DNA of 64,000 nucleotides from Rhodanobacteraceae bacterium (GCA_903970285.1 CAJCHN010000074.1:61999-125998); one strand, 5' to 3'. Shown: positions 48,025-58,495, counted from the first letter of the stretch. A program made the numbers and translations. Notes: a model not told the origin generated them from the letters alone.

Positions 48025-49131
48025 ATGCCTGAGCAGCCGGATGCACCGCTGGAGCCAGCGATCGAGCCCACCACCCAGGAGCCGGTAGGTGCCGTCGTGA
48101 GACGAATCTTTGTCGGTGATGATGGTCTGCGGGCGGGTTGGAGCCTGTTGCTCTTCTTCATCCTGATCTTTGCGGCCAGTATGTTGACCAACTTCATCAT
48201 CTTCCACTTCCATCTGCTGCCGAAACCTCCGAAGGACCCGTCGGCGCAGCCGATAACAGCGAAGGGTACGCTGCGCTCGGACGGTCTGACTTTCGGGCTG
48301 ACTGCGTTCGTGGCCTGGCTGATGTCCCTGATCGAGCGGCGCCCGTGGACGCGGTATGGGATCAAGGCCCAGCGGGCCATTCCGGACTTCTTCAGCGGCC
48401 TGGGCTGGGGATTCTTCTGCCTTTCGAGCCTGATCGGACTGCTGCTCTTGACGCATTCCATTGTGTTTACCGGGTCGGCGCTGCACGGCGCCGGGGCGCT
48501 TGGCTCGGGTGCCGTCTGGCTGGCGGGCTTTTTGTGCGTTGGCCTGGCGGAGGAGTTTCTGACCCGCGGCTATATCCAGTACACAGTCGCCCGTGGAATT
48601 TCGGGGATCACGCGCGCGCTCGACCCGCGCAACCGGTATTCGCATGCGTGGGGTTTCTGGGTCGCGGCGTTCCTGTTTTCGGCGTGCCTGTTCATGGCCG
48701 CGCACCTGGCCAATAGGGGCGAAACTCCGTGGGGCATTCTGCAGGTGGGCATGGCCGGAACCGTCTTTGCGTATTCGCTGTGGCGCACCGGTTCGCTTTG
48801 GTGGGCGATCGGGTTTCATACCTCGTGGGATTGGGCGCAGTCGTACTTTTATGGGACTAACGACTCCGGACTGGCGGCCGCAGGGCACTTGCTGAACAGC
48901 CATCCAGCGGGGAATGCGATGCTCTCCGGCGGATCCACCGGGCCGGAAGGAAGCATCCTGTGCACACCCATCTTCCTGCTGATTGCGGCCATCATCTATT
49001 ACACGCTGCCGCGGCGCGAGTACCCGCTCACTCCGGATCAGAGCCCGTTGCCGCTCACCACGGACGGCGCGTCCGAAACGCATCTGGTGGACATGGCGGA
49101 GAGTCCTCGTATCACAACGCCGACAATTTAG
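48025..49131 (+). CDS. CPBP-family intramembrane metalloprotease
   Basis: A 368-residue polytopic membrane protein. The three motifs of the CPBP (Abi/Rce1-like) protease family are seen: AEEFLTRGYIQ (EExxxR), ACLFMAAHLAN (FxxxH) and GFHTSWDW. About eight helices. Members process prenylated proteins or peptides, or act in self-immunity; the substrate is unknown. It is followed 15 bases later by the penicillin-acylase gene on the same strand. Confidence 0.93.
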   Translation: MPEQPDAPLEPAIEPTTQEPVGAVVRRIFVGDDGLRAGWSLLLFFILIFAASMLTNFIIFHFHLLPKPPKDPSAQPITAKGTLRSDGLTFGLTAFVAWLMSLIERRPWTRYGIKAQRAIPDFFSGLGWGFFCLSSLIGLLLLTHSIVFTGSALHGAGALGSGAVWLAGFLCVGLAEEFLTRGYIQYTVARGISGITRALDPRNRYSHAWGFWVAAFLFSACLFMAAHLANRGETPWGILQVGMAGTVFAYSLWRTGSLWWAIGFHTSWDWAQSYFYGTNDSGLAAAGHLLNSHPAGNAMLSGGSTGPEGSILCTPIFLLIAAIIYYTLPRREYPLTPDQSPLPLTTDGASETHLVDMAESPRITTPTI

Positions 49132-49146
49132 ACTCAAGCTCAGCCC

Positions 49147-52026
49147 ATGAACAACGCTGAGCGCAACCAATACGATGCCATCGAGCACGAACCCCGGCTT
49201 GCGACCCGTCGCGAGCCCGGTGAACGAACGCTCCACCCGCACGATCCCTCGGCCATCGCGGCGGCGCTTCCGCCGGCTGATGTAGATTCTCGTCGGAAGC
49301 TGGCGGCACCGAGGCGCCGCTGGGCGGTTCGCCTGCTCAGGGCCGGGGTGGTGCTGCTCCTGCTGCTGGCGGCGGCGGGCGGCGGTGGGTTCTTCTATGC
49401 GCGGCACTGGCTGCGCGCGACCACGGCCGCCGCGCTGCCGCAGATCGATGGCACGCTTCCGGTGGCGGGGCTGCATGGAGCGGTTTCGGTGCAGCGGGAC
49501 GTGCATGGGGTTCCGCATATACATGCCGGGTCGCTCGACGACCTGGTGTTCGCCCAGGCGTTTGTCACGGCGGAGGACCGGCTATTTCAGATGGATACGC
49601 TGCGCCGCCACGCGGCGGGTGAACTGGCGGAGATCCTCGGAGCGGCGTTGATTCCGCACGACAAGCTGCAACGCACGCTGCAGATACGGGCGGCGGCGGA
49701 CCGCGCCGTGGCCGCGCTGCCGGCCGACCAGATACACCTGCTGGAGGTGTATGCGCAGGGCGTAAACGCCGCGATGGCACAGCAGGCGGCGCACCTGCCG
49801 ATCGAGTTCCGGCTGCTGGGGTACCAGCCGGCGCCGTGGACGCCGCGCGACTCCGTGCTGGTGTCGCTGGCGATGTTTCAGGATCTGACCGATGAACATG
49901 CGACCAAGCTGGACCGTGAGGCGCTGACCGCGCAACTCACGGCGGCGGGCGCAGCCGACCTGATCCCCGACCTGTATCCGGTGGGCTCGTGGCGCGACCA
50001 TCCTCCGGCCAACGCGGCGCCGGACCTGACCATTCCTGGTCCGCCGATTGAAGAGGTTCCGCTGGATGAATCACAGGCGCGGGTTGCGCGGCCGAACACC
50101 GGGCAGCCGGAGATGGAGCAACTCGCGCTGGGACAAGCGGGCATGGGCGACTGCCCGGCGTGCTTTCCGGGTTCGAACAACTGGGTGGTTTCGGGCGCGC
50201 ATACAGCTTCGGGCAAGCCGCTGCTTTCGAACGATATGCATCTCACGGCGACGCTGCCGGGCATCTGGTACGAGGCTGATCTGGAGGCTCCGATGGAGGG
50301 AAGTTCGGAGCCGCTGCATGTGGCGGGGGTTTCAATCCCCGGGCTGCCGCTGATTGTGGTGGGGCACAATGCACATGTTGCATGGGGATTTACCAACCTC
50401 GGGGCGGATGTGCAGGATATCTATATCGAGAGCGTGCGCGGCAGCGGGGATGCGGCGGAGTTTCAGGCGGTGGATGGCTCGTGGCAGCCGGTGGTGCATC
50501 TGCCGGAGCTCATCAAAGTGAAGCACGGCAAGGACGTTGAGCTGGACGTGACGGCCACGCGGCATGGCGATGCGGTGACGCCAATTCTGACCCCGCTGCT
50601 GCCGGGTGAGACCCGGCAACTGGCGCTGCGCTGGGTGCTGTATGAGCCGGGCGTGGTGCAGATTCCGTCTCTGGACATCGATTCGGCGCATGACTGGCCG
50701 AGCTTTCTTGCGGCGTTCGCGAAGTTTGGCGGCCCGGCACAGAATGTGGTCTACGCGGACGACCAGGGACACATCGGGTACCATGCCGCGGGCCGGATTC
50801 CGCTGCGTGGACCGGCAGTCGGTCCGCCAGGCGAGCCGGCTGTCCGGGGGGAACTTGCGACGGATGTTGAGGCACCGCCCGCCTCGCCAGCTGCCAGCGC
50901 GGCTCAAACACCGCCCGCGCCAAATCTGGCGCAGCTGAGCGGGCCGCTAAGCCCGGTTCCGCTGAAGCCAAGCACGGCGCATGAGTGGTCGGGCATGATC
51001 CCGTTCGAGCAGCTTCCGCAGGTGTTCGATCCGCCGTCGGGGATCATCGCCACGGCGAATGGGCGGACGGCGCCGGACAACTACCCGTATCCCATCACGC
51101 TGAACTGGGGCGCGGCCTACCGCACCGAGCGCATCCTGCACCTGCTGCTGAACCGGACCGGGCTGCGGCCGGCCGATATGCTGGCGATCCAGACGGATGT
51201 GTACTCAGATTTCGATCATGTGCTGGCGCAGCGACTGGCGTATGCGCTGGACCACTCGTCCGCGCTGGCGGGAAAGGGCTATAAGCAGTCGCAGGCGAAG
51301 ACTTTGCGCCAAGCGGCGGATTTCCTGCGGACGTGGAATGGGCGCATGACGACAGACTCGCCGGCGGCGGCCATCGTGTTCGCCACGCATAACGTGCTTT
51401 GGCCCATGTTGCTGGACCCGCATCTGAGGCCGGCGTCCGGAGAAAAGCTCGCCGGAGAAAAGCTGGCCGGAGAAAAGCCTGCCGGCGACAATCTGGAACC
51501 GGCGCTGCTGTACCAGTGGTACTCGCACGACTATGCGATGGAACAGCTGCTGATGCACACGCCCGAACGCTGGCTGCCGCCCGGCTTCTCGAACTGGGAC
51601 GACCTGCTGGCGGCGGCGGTGCTCCGCGGACTAACCGACGCGAAGGCTCCGTCGGACCTGGCGAAGTGGAGGTATGGCAGCATCCACACGGTGGATGTCG
51701 AGCATCCGATCTTCGCCCAGCAGCCCGCGCTTGGGCGGCTGCTGGGCCGCCCTACCGGTACCGGCAACCTGCCGCAATCCGGCGACGGGACCACGGTGAA
51801 GCAGGTGGGCCACACCTTTGGCCCAAGTGAACGTTTTACGGCGGACTTCGGCAACCTGGACGGCTCGACGCTGAACATTGTGCTGGGGCAGTCCGCGAAC
51901 CCGGACAGTGCGTGGTTCCTCGACCAGTTTCCGGCCTGGTATCACGGAACGACTTTCGCCCTGCCATTCACAGACCAGAGCGTCAATCAGGCGGCGACGC
52001 ATACGCTGACGCTGAGTCCGAAGTGA
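49147..52026 (+). CDS. Membrane-anchored penicillin-acylase family hydrolase
   Basis: A 959-residue Ntn-hydrolase. An N-terminal helix (about residues 60-85, LLRAGVVLLLLLAAAGGGGFFY) anchors it with the catalytic part outside. The alpha segment has VQRDVHGVPHIHAGSLDDL and AQAFVTAEDRLFQMD. Self-cleavage would expose Ser343 in PGSNNWVVSG as the N-terminal nucleophile, and NDMHL follows. Family enzymes hydrolyse amides such as beta-lactam side chains or acyl-homoserine lactones. Near residue 765 there is a short tandem peptide repeat (AGEKL). Substrate unknown. Confidence 0.94.
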   Translation: MNNAERNQYDAIEHEPRLATRREPGERTLHPHDPSAIAAALPPADVDSRRKLAAPRRRWAVRLLRAGVVLLLLLAAAGGGGFFYARHWLRATTAAALPQIDGTLPVAGLHGAVSVQRDVHGVPHIHAGSLDDLVFAQAFVTAEDRLFQMDTLRRHAAGELAEILGAALIPHDKLQRTLQIRAAADRAVAALPADQIHLLEVYAQGVNAAMAQQAAHLPIEFRLLGYQPAPWTPRDSVLVSLAMFQDLTDEHATKLDREALTAQLTAAGAADLIPDLYPVGSWRDHPPANAAPDLTIPGPPIEEVPLDESQARVARPNTGQPEMEQLALGQAGMGDCPACFPGSNNWVVSGAHTASGKPLLSNDMHLTATLPGIWYEADLEAPMEGSSEPLHVAGVSIPGLPLIVVGHNAHVAWGFTNLGADVQDIYIESVRGSGDAAEFQAVDGSWQPVVHLPELIKVKHGKDVELDVTATRHGDAVTPILTPLLPGETRQLALRWVLYEPGVVQIPSLDIDSAHDWPSFLAAFAKFGGPAQNVVYADDQGHIGYHAAGRIPLRGPAVGPPGEPAVRGELATDVEAPPASPAASAAQTPPAPNLAQLSGPLSPVPLKPSTAHEWSGMIPFEQLPQVFDPPSGIIATANGRTAPDNYPYPITLNWGAAYRTERILHLLLNRTGLRPADMLAIQTDVYSDFDHVLAQRLAYALDHSSALAGKGYKQSQAKTLRQAADFLRTWNGRMTTDSPAAAIVFATHNVLWPMLLDPHLRPASGEKLAGEKLAGEKPAGDNLEPALLYQWYSHDYAMEQLLMHTPERWLPPGFSNWDDLLAAAVLRGLTDAKAPSDLAKWRYGSIHTVDVEHPIFAQQPALGRLLGRPTGTGNLPQSGDGTTVKQVGHTFGPSERFTADFGNLDGSTLNIVLGQSANPDSAWFLDQFPAWYHGTTFALPFTDQSVNQAATHTLTLSPK
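51437..51481 (+). repeat. In-frame 15-base tandem repeat within the acylase gene
   Basis: Three near-identical 15-base units of the type CCGGAGAAAAGCTSG (51437-51451, 51452-51466, 51467-51481) encode repeated AGEKL/P peptides. Being a multiple of three, copy number can change without frameshift. Confidence 0.85.
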
Positions 52027-52047
52027 GTTGCGGCTTTGTGATTCAGG

Positions 52048-53784
52048 ATGCCGCAGCGAAAGGGCCTGATGCCGACCCGAACCCATCGTGTTGTGATTCC
52101 GCTGGCTGCGTTGGCGGCCGTGCTCCCGCTGCTGTGGCATGGACCATCGTGCGGACATGACTTTGATTTTCATGTGCTCTCATGGCTGGAGGCAGCAAGC
52201 CAGCTGGCGCACTTCAGCTATCCGCGCTGGGCATATACGCCGGCGTGGAATGCGGGCGAGCCACGGTTTCTGTTCTATCCGCCGCTGTCGTGGATGCTGG
52301 GAGCGCTGCTGGGGCTGGGGCTGCCGTGGCACCTCGTTCCTGCGGCGTTCACCTGGATTGCGCTGACGCTTTCGGGGTTCAGCATGCATCGGCTGGTCCG
52401 CCGGTATGCCGGTGGACCGGCTGCGCTCGTGGCGGCGGTGCTCTACCTTGCGAATCCGTACATGCTGTTCACGGCGTATGAGCGGACGGCTTACGGGGAG
52501 CTGCTGGCGGCGGCGTGGATGCCGCTGCTCTTCCAGGCGGCGCTAGCGGCGCGGATCGACGTGGCCGAGCTGGCGTTGCCTGTAGCTTTGCTGTGGCTGA
52601 CCAATGCTCCGGCCGGAGTGATGGGCTGCTATGCGCTGGCGTTCGTGACGCTGGCCAGGCTGCTGCTGCCGCGCGCAGACCGGCACGGTGGCAGCGTACC
52701 GGCGATGGGCCGGCTTGAGACCGGTCTGCGGGTGTTTGCCGCAGCCGTGCTGGGGCTGGCGCTGAGCTGCTTCTACCTGATTCCGGCAGCCATCGAGCGG
52801 CGGTTCGTGCAGACCGGAATGGCGGTGATCTCGGGGATGCGGATCGCCGACAACACGCTGTTCCATCACATGCCGCCGTCACCGGACAACGCCGCGCACG
52901 ATGTGGTGCTGCACAAAGCTTCGGTCATCGCGGTTGGGTTGCTGGCGAGCATCGCGGCCGCGGTTGCTCTAGCTCGAGGCGCCCGGCCGGAAGGCAGGTC
53001 CGAAAGCAAAGTTCGGGCGCTGCTGCCGCTGGTCCTGCTTGCCGGGCTGATCGCGTTTTTGCTGACGCCGGCGTCGCTGCCGGTCTGGGCTTATACGCCG
53101 GAGCTGAAATTCCTGCAGTTTCCGTGGCGGCTGATGTCCCTGCTGGCGGCGATCCTGGGGGTATTCGCGAGCCTTGCGTTCGAACGCCTGAAGCTGGCTG
53201 GCTGGCGCAGCGCGGCGCTGGCCGCGGGCCTCGTGGCCGCCCTCATCGCCCTCGCGTGGCCGGACTTTCACCAGTCCTGCGACGTTGAAGACACGGTTGA
53301 GGCGCGGGTCGCGCTGTTTCATTCCAACCGCGGCACCGATCCGACAGACGAATACACCCCCGTCACCGCAGATAACGACTCCATCCGCCATCCACCACAG
53401 CAGACGGATCCTCCTTACTGGCTGGTCCCGGCATCGCCCGACCCCGCAGGGGACGCGATCAATACACCGGCCCCCGCAAACGTCGAGCCCGGCCCCGCGC
53501 CGAGTTCCTTGGCGCTGACGCTGACGACGCCCGAGTTTCTCATCCTGAATCTCCGCCAGTTTCCAGACTGGCAGATCACGCTTAACGGCAAGCCTGTCAC
53601 CCCGTGCCCCGAGGTGCGGGATGACGGGCTGTTAACGCTCGCACTGCCTGCCGGGTCCGACACGGTTCACATCGCCTTCAGGCGCACGCCCGATCAGACC
53701 GCGGGCATGGCGATCTCAGGCGTTGCCGCGCTGATCGCGCTCGGGCTCTGGCGCAGGCGGGCGGCTTCGCCTGCCTTTGGCTAG
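52048..53784 (+). CDS. Polytopic membrane protein, PTPS-related/glycosyltransferase-like
   Basis: A 578-residue protein with about twelve hydrophobic helices, an Asp-rich first loop after helix one (GHDFDFHVLSW) and YPPLSWMLGALLGLG, then a soluble C-terminal beta-sandwich-like domain (about 480-560; ILNLRQFPDWQITLNGKPV) and a last helix. The layout resembles the '6-pyruvoyl-tetrahydropterin synthase related' membrane family and YfhO-like glycosyltransferases, which use polyprenyl-linked sugars. A role in modifying the cell envelope is inferred only. Confidence 0.75.
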   Translation: MPQRKGLMPTRTHRVVIPLAALAAVLPLLWHGPSCGHDFDFHVLSWLEAASQLAHFSYPRWAYTPAWNAGEPRFLFYPPLSWMLGALLGLGLPWHLVPAAFTWIALTLSGFSMHRLVRRYAGGPAALVAAVLYLANPYMLFTAYERTAYGELLAAAWMPLLFQAALAARIDVAELALPVALLWLTNAPAGVMGCYALAFVTLARLLLPRADRHGGSVPAMGRLETGLRVFAAAVLGLALSCFYLIPAAIERRFVQTGMAVISGMRIADNTLFHHMPPSPDNAAHDVVLHKASVIAVGLLASIAAAVALARGARPEGRSESKVRALLPLVLLAGLIAFLLTPASLPVWAYTPELKFLQFPWRLMSLLAAILGVFASLAFERLKLAGWRSAALAAGLVAALIALAWPDFHQSCDVEDTVEARVALFHSNRGTDPTDEYTPVTADNDSIRHPPQQTDPPYWLVPASPDPAGDAINTPAPANVEPGPAPSSLALTLTTPEFLILNLRQFPDWQITLNGKPVTPCPEVRDDGLLTLALPAGSDTVHIAFRRTPDQTAGMAISGVAALIALGLWRRRAASPAFG

Positions 53785-53790
53785 TACAGT

Positions 53791-53821
53791 TTGACCAGAA
53801 ATCGCATCCATCCGCTACACT
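53791..53821 (+). promoter_or_regulatory. Possible sigma-70-type promoter for pgm
   Basis: TTGACC (53791-53796) and TACACT (53816-53821) are 19 bases apart, two longer than ideal, upstream of pgm. Weak support only. Confidence 0.3.
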
Positions 53822-53882
53822 CCTCCACACACGCGCAGCCGGGGAACCGGCAGCACAAAATCGCCATCAGAGAACCGAGACC

Positions 53883-55520
53883 ATGCCCACTCAGCCCGGA
53901 CACCTGCCTGCTCCCGATGCCCTCGTCGATATTCCTCGCCTCATCACCGCGTACTATGCGCTCAAGCCCGATCCCTCGATTGCCGCGCAGCGGGTCGCGT
54001 TCGGCACCTCCGGCCATCGCGGCAGCGCGCTGCACACGTCGTTCAACGACGCCCATATCGCGGCGATCACACAGGCCATCGTGGAATATCGCCGGGAGAA
54101 CCAGGTAAGCGGCCCGCTCTTCCTGGCCAAGGACACGCACGCGCTCTCGGACCCGGCGTTCGCCACCGCGCTCGAGGTGCTGGCCGCCAATGAGGCGACG
54201 GTGATGGTCGATTCTTCGCTCGGCTATACGCCGACGCCGGCGCTCTCCCACGCCATCCTGAGCTATAACCGTGATCGCATCGCGGACCTCGCCGACGGCA
54301 TCGTGATCACGCCGTCGCACAATCCGCCCGAGGATGGCGGCTTCAAGTACAACCCGCCGAACGGCGGACCGGCCGATACGTCAGCGACCAGGTGGATCGA
54401 GAATCGCGCGAATGAGCTGATCGCCGCACCCGATGGGATCAGGCGGATTTCGTATGCTCAGGCGATCAACGGCAACGAGACGCACCGGCACGATTTTCTG
54501 ACGGCGTACGTGGACGATCTCTCGAACGTGATCGACTTCGATCCACTGCAGAACTCGGCCCTGAAGCTTGCGGTCGATCCGCTGGGCGGAGCCGGTGTCT
54601 ACTACTGGCCGCGCATCATCGACCAGTACAACCTCAACGTGGAGTTGCTGAACCCGCACGTCGATCCAACCTTTCGTTTCATGACCGCCGACTGGGACGG
54701 CAAGATTCGCATGGACTGCTCCAGCCCGTACGCGATGGCGTCGGTGATCGAGAAGTCGAAGGCGGCCCAGTATGACGTGGCGTGGGCGTGCGACACCGAC
54801 CACGATCGGCACGGGATTGTGGCGAAGTCGTGCGGATTACTGAACCCGAATCACTTCCTTGCGACCGCTATCCAGTACCTGTTCACGCATCGGGCGGGGT
54901 GGGCGCAGAACGTCGGCATCGGCAAGACGCTGGTCTCGTCGAGCATGATCGATCGTGTCGCCAAGGGTCTGAACCGGCCGATGCTGGAGGTTCCGGTAGG
55001 CTTCAAATGGTTTGTCGATGGGTTGATCGACGGAACACTGGGCTTTGTGGGCGAGGAATCGGCAGGCGCCAGCTTCCTGCGCCGCAACGGCGCCGTGTGG
55101 ACGACGGACAAGGACGGACTGATCATGGGGCTGCTCGCTGCGGAGATGACGGTGGTGACAGGCAAAGATCCGGGCCAGCTCTACGAAGAACTGACGGCAA
55201 AGTACGGCAGCCCGGTATACCAGCGCATCGACGCGGCCGCAAGCAAGGAACAGAAGGCGAAGCTGGGCAAACTTTCTGCCTCGCAGGTGACCGCAACCGA
55301 ACTCGCCGGGGACAAGATCACGGCGATTCTGACCGAGGCTCCGGGCAACCACGCGCCGATCGGCGGCCTGAAGGTGACGACCGGCGAGGGCTGGTTTGCC
55401 GCGAGGCCAAGCGGGACCGAGGACGTCTACAAGATCTATGCCGAGTCATTCAGAGGCGAAGAACACCTGAAGCAGATCCAGCAGGAGGCGCAGGCGCTGG
55501 TGAACGCGGCCATCGCGTAG
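53883..55520 (+). CDS. pgm: Phosphoglucomutase (alpha-D-glucose phosphate-specific)
   Basis: A 545-residue cytosolic enzyme interconverting glucose 1-phosphate and glucose 6-phosphate. The phosphoserine site is ITPSHNPPEDGG (Ser145), substrate motifs FGTSGHRG and EESAGASFLRR, the metal loop DTDHDRHG, and the C-terminal phosphate-binding RPSGTEDVYKIYAE. With pgi it links glycolysis to nucleotide-sugar and glycogen synthesis. Confidence 0.97.
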   Translation: MPTQPGHLPAPDALVDIPRLITAYYALKPDPSIAAQRVAFGTSGHRGSALHTSFNDAHIAAITQAIVEYRRENQVSGPLFLAKDTHALSDPAFATALEVLAANEATVMVDSSLGYTPTPALSHAILSYNRDRIADLADGIVITPSHNPPEDGGFKYNPPNGGPADTSATRWIENRANELIAAPDGIRRISYAQAINGNETHRHDFLTAYVDDLSNVIDFDPLQNSALKLAVDPLGGAGVYYWPRIIDQYNLNVELLNPHVDPTFRFMTADWDGKIRMDCSSPYAMASVIEKSKAAQYDVAWACDTDHDRHGIVAKSCGLLNPNHFLATAIQYLFTHRAGWAQNVGIGKTLVSSSMIDRVAKGLNRPMLEVPVGFKWFVDGLIDGTLGFVGEESAGASFLRRNGAVWTTDKDGLIMGLLAAEMTVVTGKDPGQLYEELTAKYGSPVYQRIDAAASKEQKAKLGKLSASQVTATELAGDKITAILTEAPGNHAPIGGLKVTTGEGWFAARPSGTEDVYKIYAESFRGEEHLKQIQQEAQALVNAAIA

Positions 55521-55639
55521 CTGTGTGACCGGCCGTATCATGTCGCCTAACGGCAATTTTCACTGAACGACTCCAATAGGATGCTCTACTGTCATCCAAC
55601 TCCGCTGTGCGGCCCACATTCTCTTCGGAGCCAAGCCTC

Positions 55640-56179
55640 GTGAAGATTCTTGTCGGCATCCTCATTGCACTTGCGCTGATCGTCGTGATCGCCGGAGTGA
55701 CGGCATACGCCATCGGCGCGCGACTTCCGGTGAACCACACCGCCAGTGTGACGGGAACAGTCGAAGCGTCGCCCGAGCGCGTCTTCGCTATCATCACGGA
55801 CGTTGGTGCCGCTCCGAAGTGGCGGAAGGCGGTGAAAACGGTGCAGGTGCTTCCGCCCGATGCGGGACGGGATCACTGGGTGGAAGATCTGGGTCATAAG
55901 ACTCGGATGAACTTTCTCGCCACGCGCACCGTGCCGCCGGACGCGCAACAGCATGCTTTGCGCGAGGTGCTGCTGGACGTCCCGGGCGCTTCCTACGGAG
56001 GCACCTGGACCTACCAGATCCAGCCCGGCCCAAGCCCCAACCAGACCATCCTGCAGATCACCGAGACCGGCTTCATCCACCCGCCAATCTACCGGTTCAT
56101 GATGACCCACCTTTTCGGCATGACGCGCAACCTCGATCAGTACATGCACGATCTTCAGGCGGAAGCACGGAAATCCTGA
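55640..56179 (+). CDS. SRPBCC-fold protein with N-terminal membrane helix
   Basis: A 179-residue protein: a first hydrophobic helix (MKILVGILIALALIVVIAGV) then a START/SRPBCC lipid-binding-type fold (ASPERVFAIITDVGAAPKWRKAV). The GTG at 55640 has GGAG nine bases before it and begins right at the helix; a GTG at 55607 would add an unlikely leader. Ligand and function unknown. Confidence 0.8.
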   Translation: MKILVGILIALALIVVIAGVTAYAIGARLPVNHTASVTGTVEASPERVFAIITDVGAAPKWRKAVKTVQVLPPDAGRDHWVEDLGHKTRMNFLATRTVPPDAQQHALREVLLDVPGASYGGTWTYQIQPGPSPNQTILQITETGFIHPPIYRFMMTHLFGMTRNLDQYMHDLQAEARKS

Positions 56180-56304
56180 GGCGCGCGGCACGACGGAGCG
56201 GGTCTGCAATGCGTAGCTCTCCCAACCCAAGATGAAAGCCTGTTCATCCTGCGTGAGTTGACAGCCCTATCCGCGAAGCGAAGACTTAAGGGTGAAGGAC
56301 GCTC

Positions 56305-58155
56305 ATGCCAAAGTTCGCTGCCGCACCCGAAGTTCAGACTATTCCCACCACCAACAAGCACCTGGTCCGCTGGGTCGAGAAGATGGCCGAGCTCTGCCAG
56401 CCGGCGCGCATTCACTGGATCGACGGCTCCGACGCCGAAAACAAGTGGCTCTGCGAGCAGCTGGTTGAAGCCGGTACCTTTACACGGCTGTCGCCGCAGA
56501 AGTGGCCCGGCTGCTTCTACGCCCGGTCTTCACCCAATGACGTCGCGAGAGTGGAAGACCGCACCTTTATTTGCTCGCTTTCGAAGGATACTGCCGGCCC
56601 GACCAACAACTGGGAAGACCCGTTCGTGATGCGGCGCAAGCTGAAGGCATTGTTTCGCGGCTCCATGCGCGGACGCACCATGTACGTCATGCCGTTCTCG
56701 ATGGGGCCGATCGGGTCTCCCATGTCGCAGATCGGCGTGCAGTTGACCGACTCCGCCTATGCGGTGGTGAACATGCGCATCATGGCGCGCATTGGCACGC
56801 CGGTCTACAAGGAGATCGAGAAAGACGAGAAACGGGTCGTGCCTTGCCTGCACTCGCTGGGTGCGCCGCTGGCGCCCGGCCAGACCGACGTGCCTTGGCC
56901 GCAGAACGACACCAAGTACATCGTGCACTTCCCCGAAACCCGCGAGATCTGGTCGTTTGGCAGTGGATACGGCGGCAATGCGCTGCTGGGAAAGAAGTGC
57001 TTCGCGCTGCGCATTGCGTCGAACATCGCCCGCGATGAAGGCTGGATGGCCGAGCACATGCTGATCGTCGGCGTGGAATCGCCGGCCGACGCCCACGGCA
57101 AGACGGAGAAGACCTACGTGGCCGCGGCCTTTCCGAGCGCCTGCGGCAAGACCAACTTCGCCATGATGATTCCACCGGCGGGGTTTGACGGATGGAAAGT
57201 GTGGACGGTCGGGGACGACATCGCCTGGATTAAGCCCGACGCAACCGGGCAACTACGCGCCATCAACCCGGAGTCAGGCTTCTTCGGCGTCGCGCCGGGC
57301 ACCAGCGCGAAGACCAACCCCAACGCCATGGCGGCTCTGCGCGCCAACACCATCTTCACCAACGTCGCACTGGTTACCGAGAATGGCGTTCCGAACGGCG
57401 ACATCTGGTGGGAGGGGATGACCGAGATCCCGCCCGCCGAGGCGCTAGACTGGCGCGGCCAGCCGTGGACGCCTGCCTCAGCCACGCCCGCCGCGCATCC
57501 CAACGGACGCTTTACCGCGCCCGCCGCGCAGTGCCCCACCATCGATCCTTCGTGGGAGGATCCGAACGGGGTGCTGATCTCCGCGTTCATCTTCGGCGGA
57601 CGCCGCGCAACCACCATGCCGCTCGTCTTCCAGGCCTTCAACTGGTCGTCGGGCGTCTATGTCGGGGCAACCACGGGTTCCGAGACGACGGCCGCTGCCG
57701 GCGGTGCGCTCGGCAAAGTTCGCCGCGATCCTATGGCCATGCTTCCCTTCTGCGGATACCACATGGGCGACTACTTCCGGCACTGGCTGCGCATGCAGCG
57801 TTCGCTCTCCAGCACGCCGCGCATCTTCCACGTCAATTGGTTTCGCAAGGATGAATTCGGCAAGTTTCTCTGGCCCGGATACAGCGAGAACATGCGGGTG
57901 CTGAAGTGGATCGTCGATCGCGTTCGCGGCCGGGTCCGCGGCAAGGAGACGCCGATCGGATGGACGCCCAAGTACAACGACATCCACTGGAAGGGGCTGG
58001 ATTTCTCCTACGAGCAGTTTCAGCAGCTGCAGGCGGTCGATCGCGAGGCGTGGAAGCGGGAGGTGATCGGCCATGAAGAGCTCTTCCTGCTGCTGCACGA
58101 CCACCTTCCGGCGGAGATGATTTATGAGCGCGAACTGCTGATCTGCCGTCTCTGA
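56305..58155 (+). CDS. pckG: Phosphoenolpyruvate carboxykinase (GTP)
   Basis: A 616-residue GTP-dependent enzyme converting oxaloacetate to phosphoenolpyruvate in gluconeogenesis. The kinase P-loop is [13 protein letters not shown] with the reactive cysteine Cys280; [10 protein letters not shown] carries metal ligands, and [18 protein letters not shown] is diagnostic. Length and motifs match the animal/actinobacterial GTP class. Confidence 0.98.
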   Translation: MPKFAAAPEVQTIPTTNKHLVRWVEKMAELCQPARIHWIDGSDAENKWLCEQLVEAGTFTRLSPQKWPGCFYARSSPNDVARVEDRTFICSLSKDTAGPTNNWEDPFVMRRKLKALFRGSMRGRTMYVMPFSMGPIGSPMSQIGVQLTDSAYAVVNMRIMARIGTPVYKEIEKDEKRVVPCLHSLGAPLAPGQTDVPWPQNDTKYIVHFPETREIWSFGSGYGGNALLGKKCFALRIASNIARDEGWMAEHMLIVGVESPADAHGKTEKTYVAAAFPSACGKTNFAMMIPPAGFDGWKVWTVGDDIAWIKPDATGQLRAINPESGFFGVAPGTSAKTNPNAMAALRANTIFTNVALVTENGVPNGDIWWEGMTEIPPAEALDWRGQPWTPASATPAAHPNGRFTAPAAQCPTIDPSWEDPNGVLISAFIFGGRRATTMPLVFQAFNWSSGVYVGATTGSETTAAAGGALGKVRRDPMAMLPFCGYHMGDYFRHWLRMQRSLSSTPRIFHVNWFRKDEFGKFLWPGYSENMRVLKWIVDRVRGRVRGKETPIGWTPKYNDIHWKGLDFSYEQFQQLQAVDREAWKREVIGHEELFLLLHDHLPAEMIYERELLICRL

Positions 58156-58192
58156 TTCGGCACGCCAGGCCGGCAATTTCCCATTTCCCCGC

Positions 58193-58221
58193 TTGACTCC
58201 AGCGACGGAGTTCGGTAGATT
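58193..58221 (+). promoter_or_regulatory. Sigma-70-like promoter of candidate small RNA
   Basis: TTGACT (58193-58198) and TAGATT (58216-58221) are separated by exactly 17 bases, the ideal spacing. It lies 38 bases after the pckG stop, predicting transcription from about 58228. Confidence 0.6.
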
Positions 58222-58227
58222 GAAGTT

Positions 58228-58347
58228 TAGGGCATGGCTCCTCGCGCTTGCGTTGAGTTGAGCCGGCCTTAACGAAGTCCACCCACTTCGTTGCTCTAAC
58301 GGAATAGCCACGCATCAGCCCCCACCGCGCTGCGTGGCTTTCCTTTT
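58228..58347 (+). ncRNA. Candidate small structured RNA
   Basis: About 120 bases between a good promoter and an intrinsic terminator, with no plausible protein. Hairpins include AACGAAGT (58271-58278) / ACTTCGTT (58285-58292) with loop CCACCC, and GGCTC / GAGCC further upstream. I do not recognise a known family (not SRP RNA). It could instead be an attenuated leader of the downstream Mop gene, whose ATG is about 150 bases past the terminator. Confidence 0.5.
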
Positions 58348-58349
58348 TT
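58306..58349 (+). terminator. Intrinsic terminator
   Basis: AGCCACGCA (58306-58314) and TGCGTGGCT (58331-58339) form a perfect 9-base stem followed by TTCCTTTTTT. It ends the candidate small RNA and possibly pckG read-through. Confidence 0.85.
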
Positions 58350-58495
58350 CGGCGCCCGCTGCTTCGCTCCGGAATCCGAAACGTTTCTACACGGCTTCTG
58401 TTGAACGAATCGAATCGACCGCGCAATTGGCGGCTCCGCTCCGCGTCATGCCCACCGCGCTATACTGCCCCTGTCCGCACGAAAGGGCGCGCATC

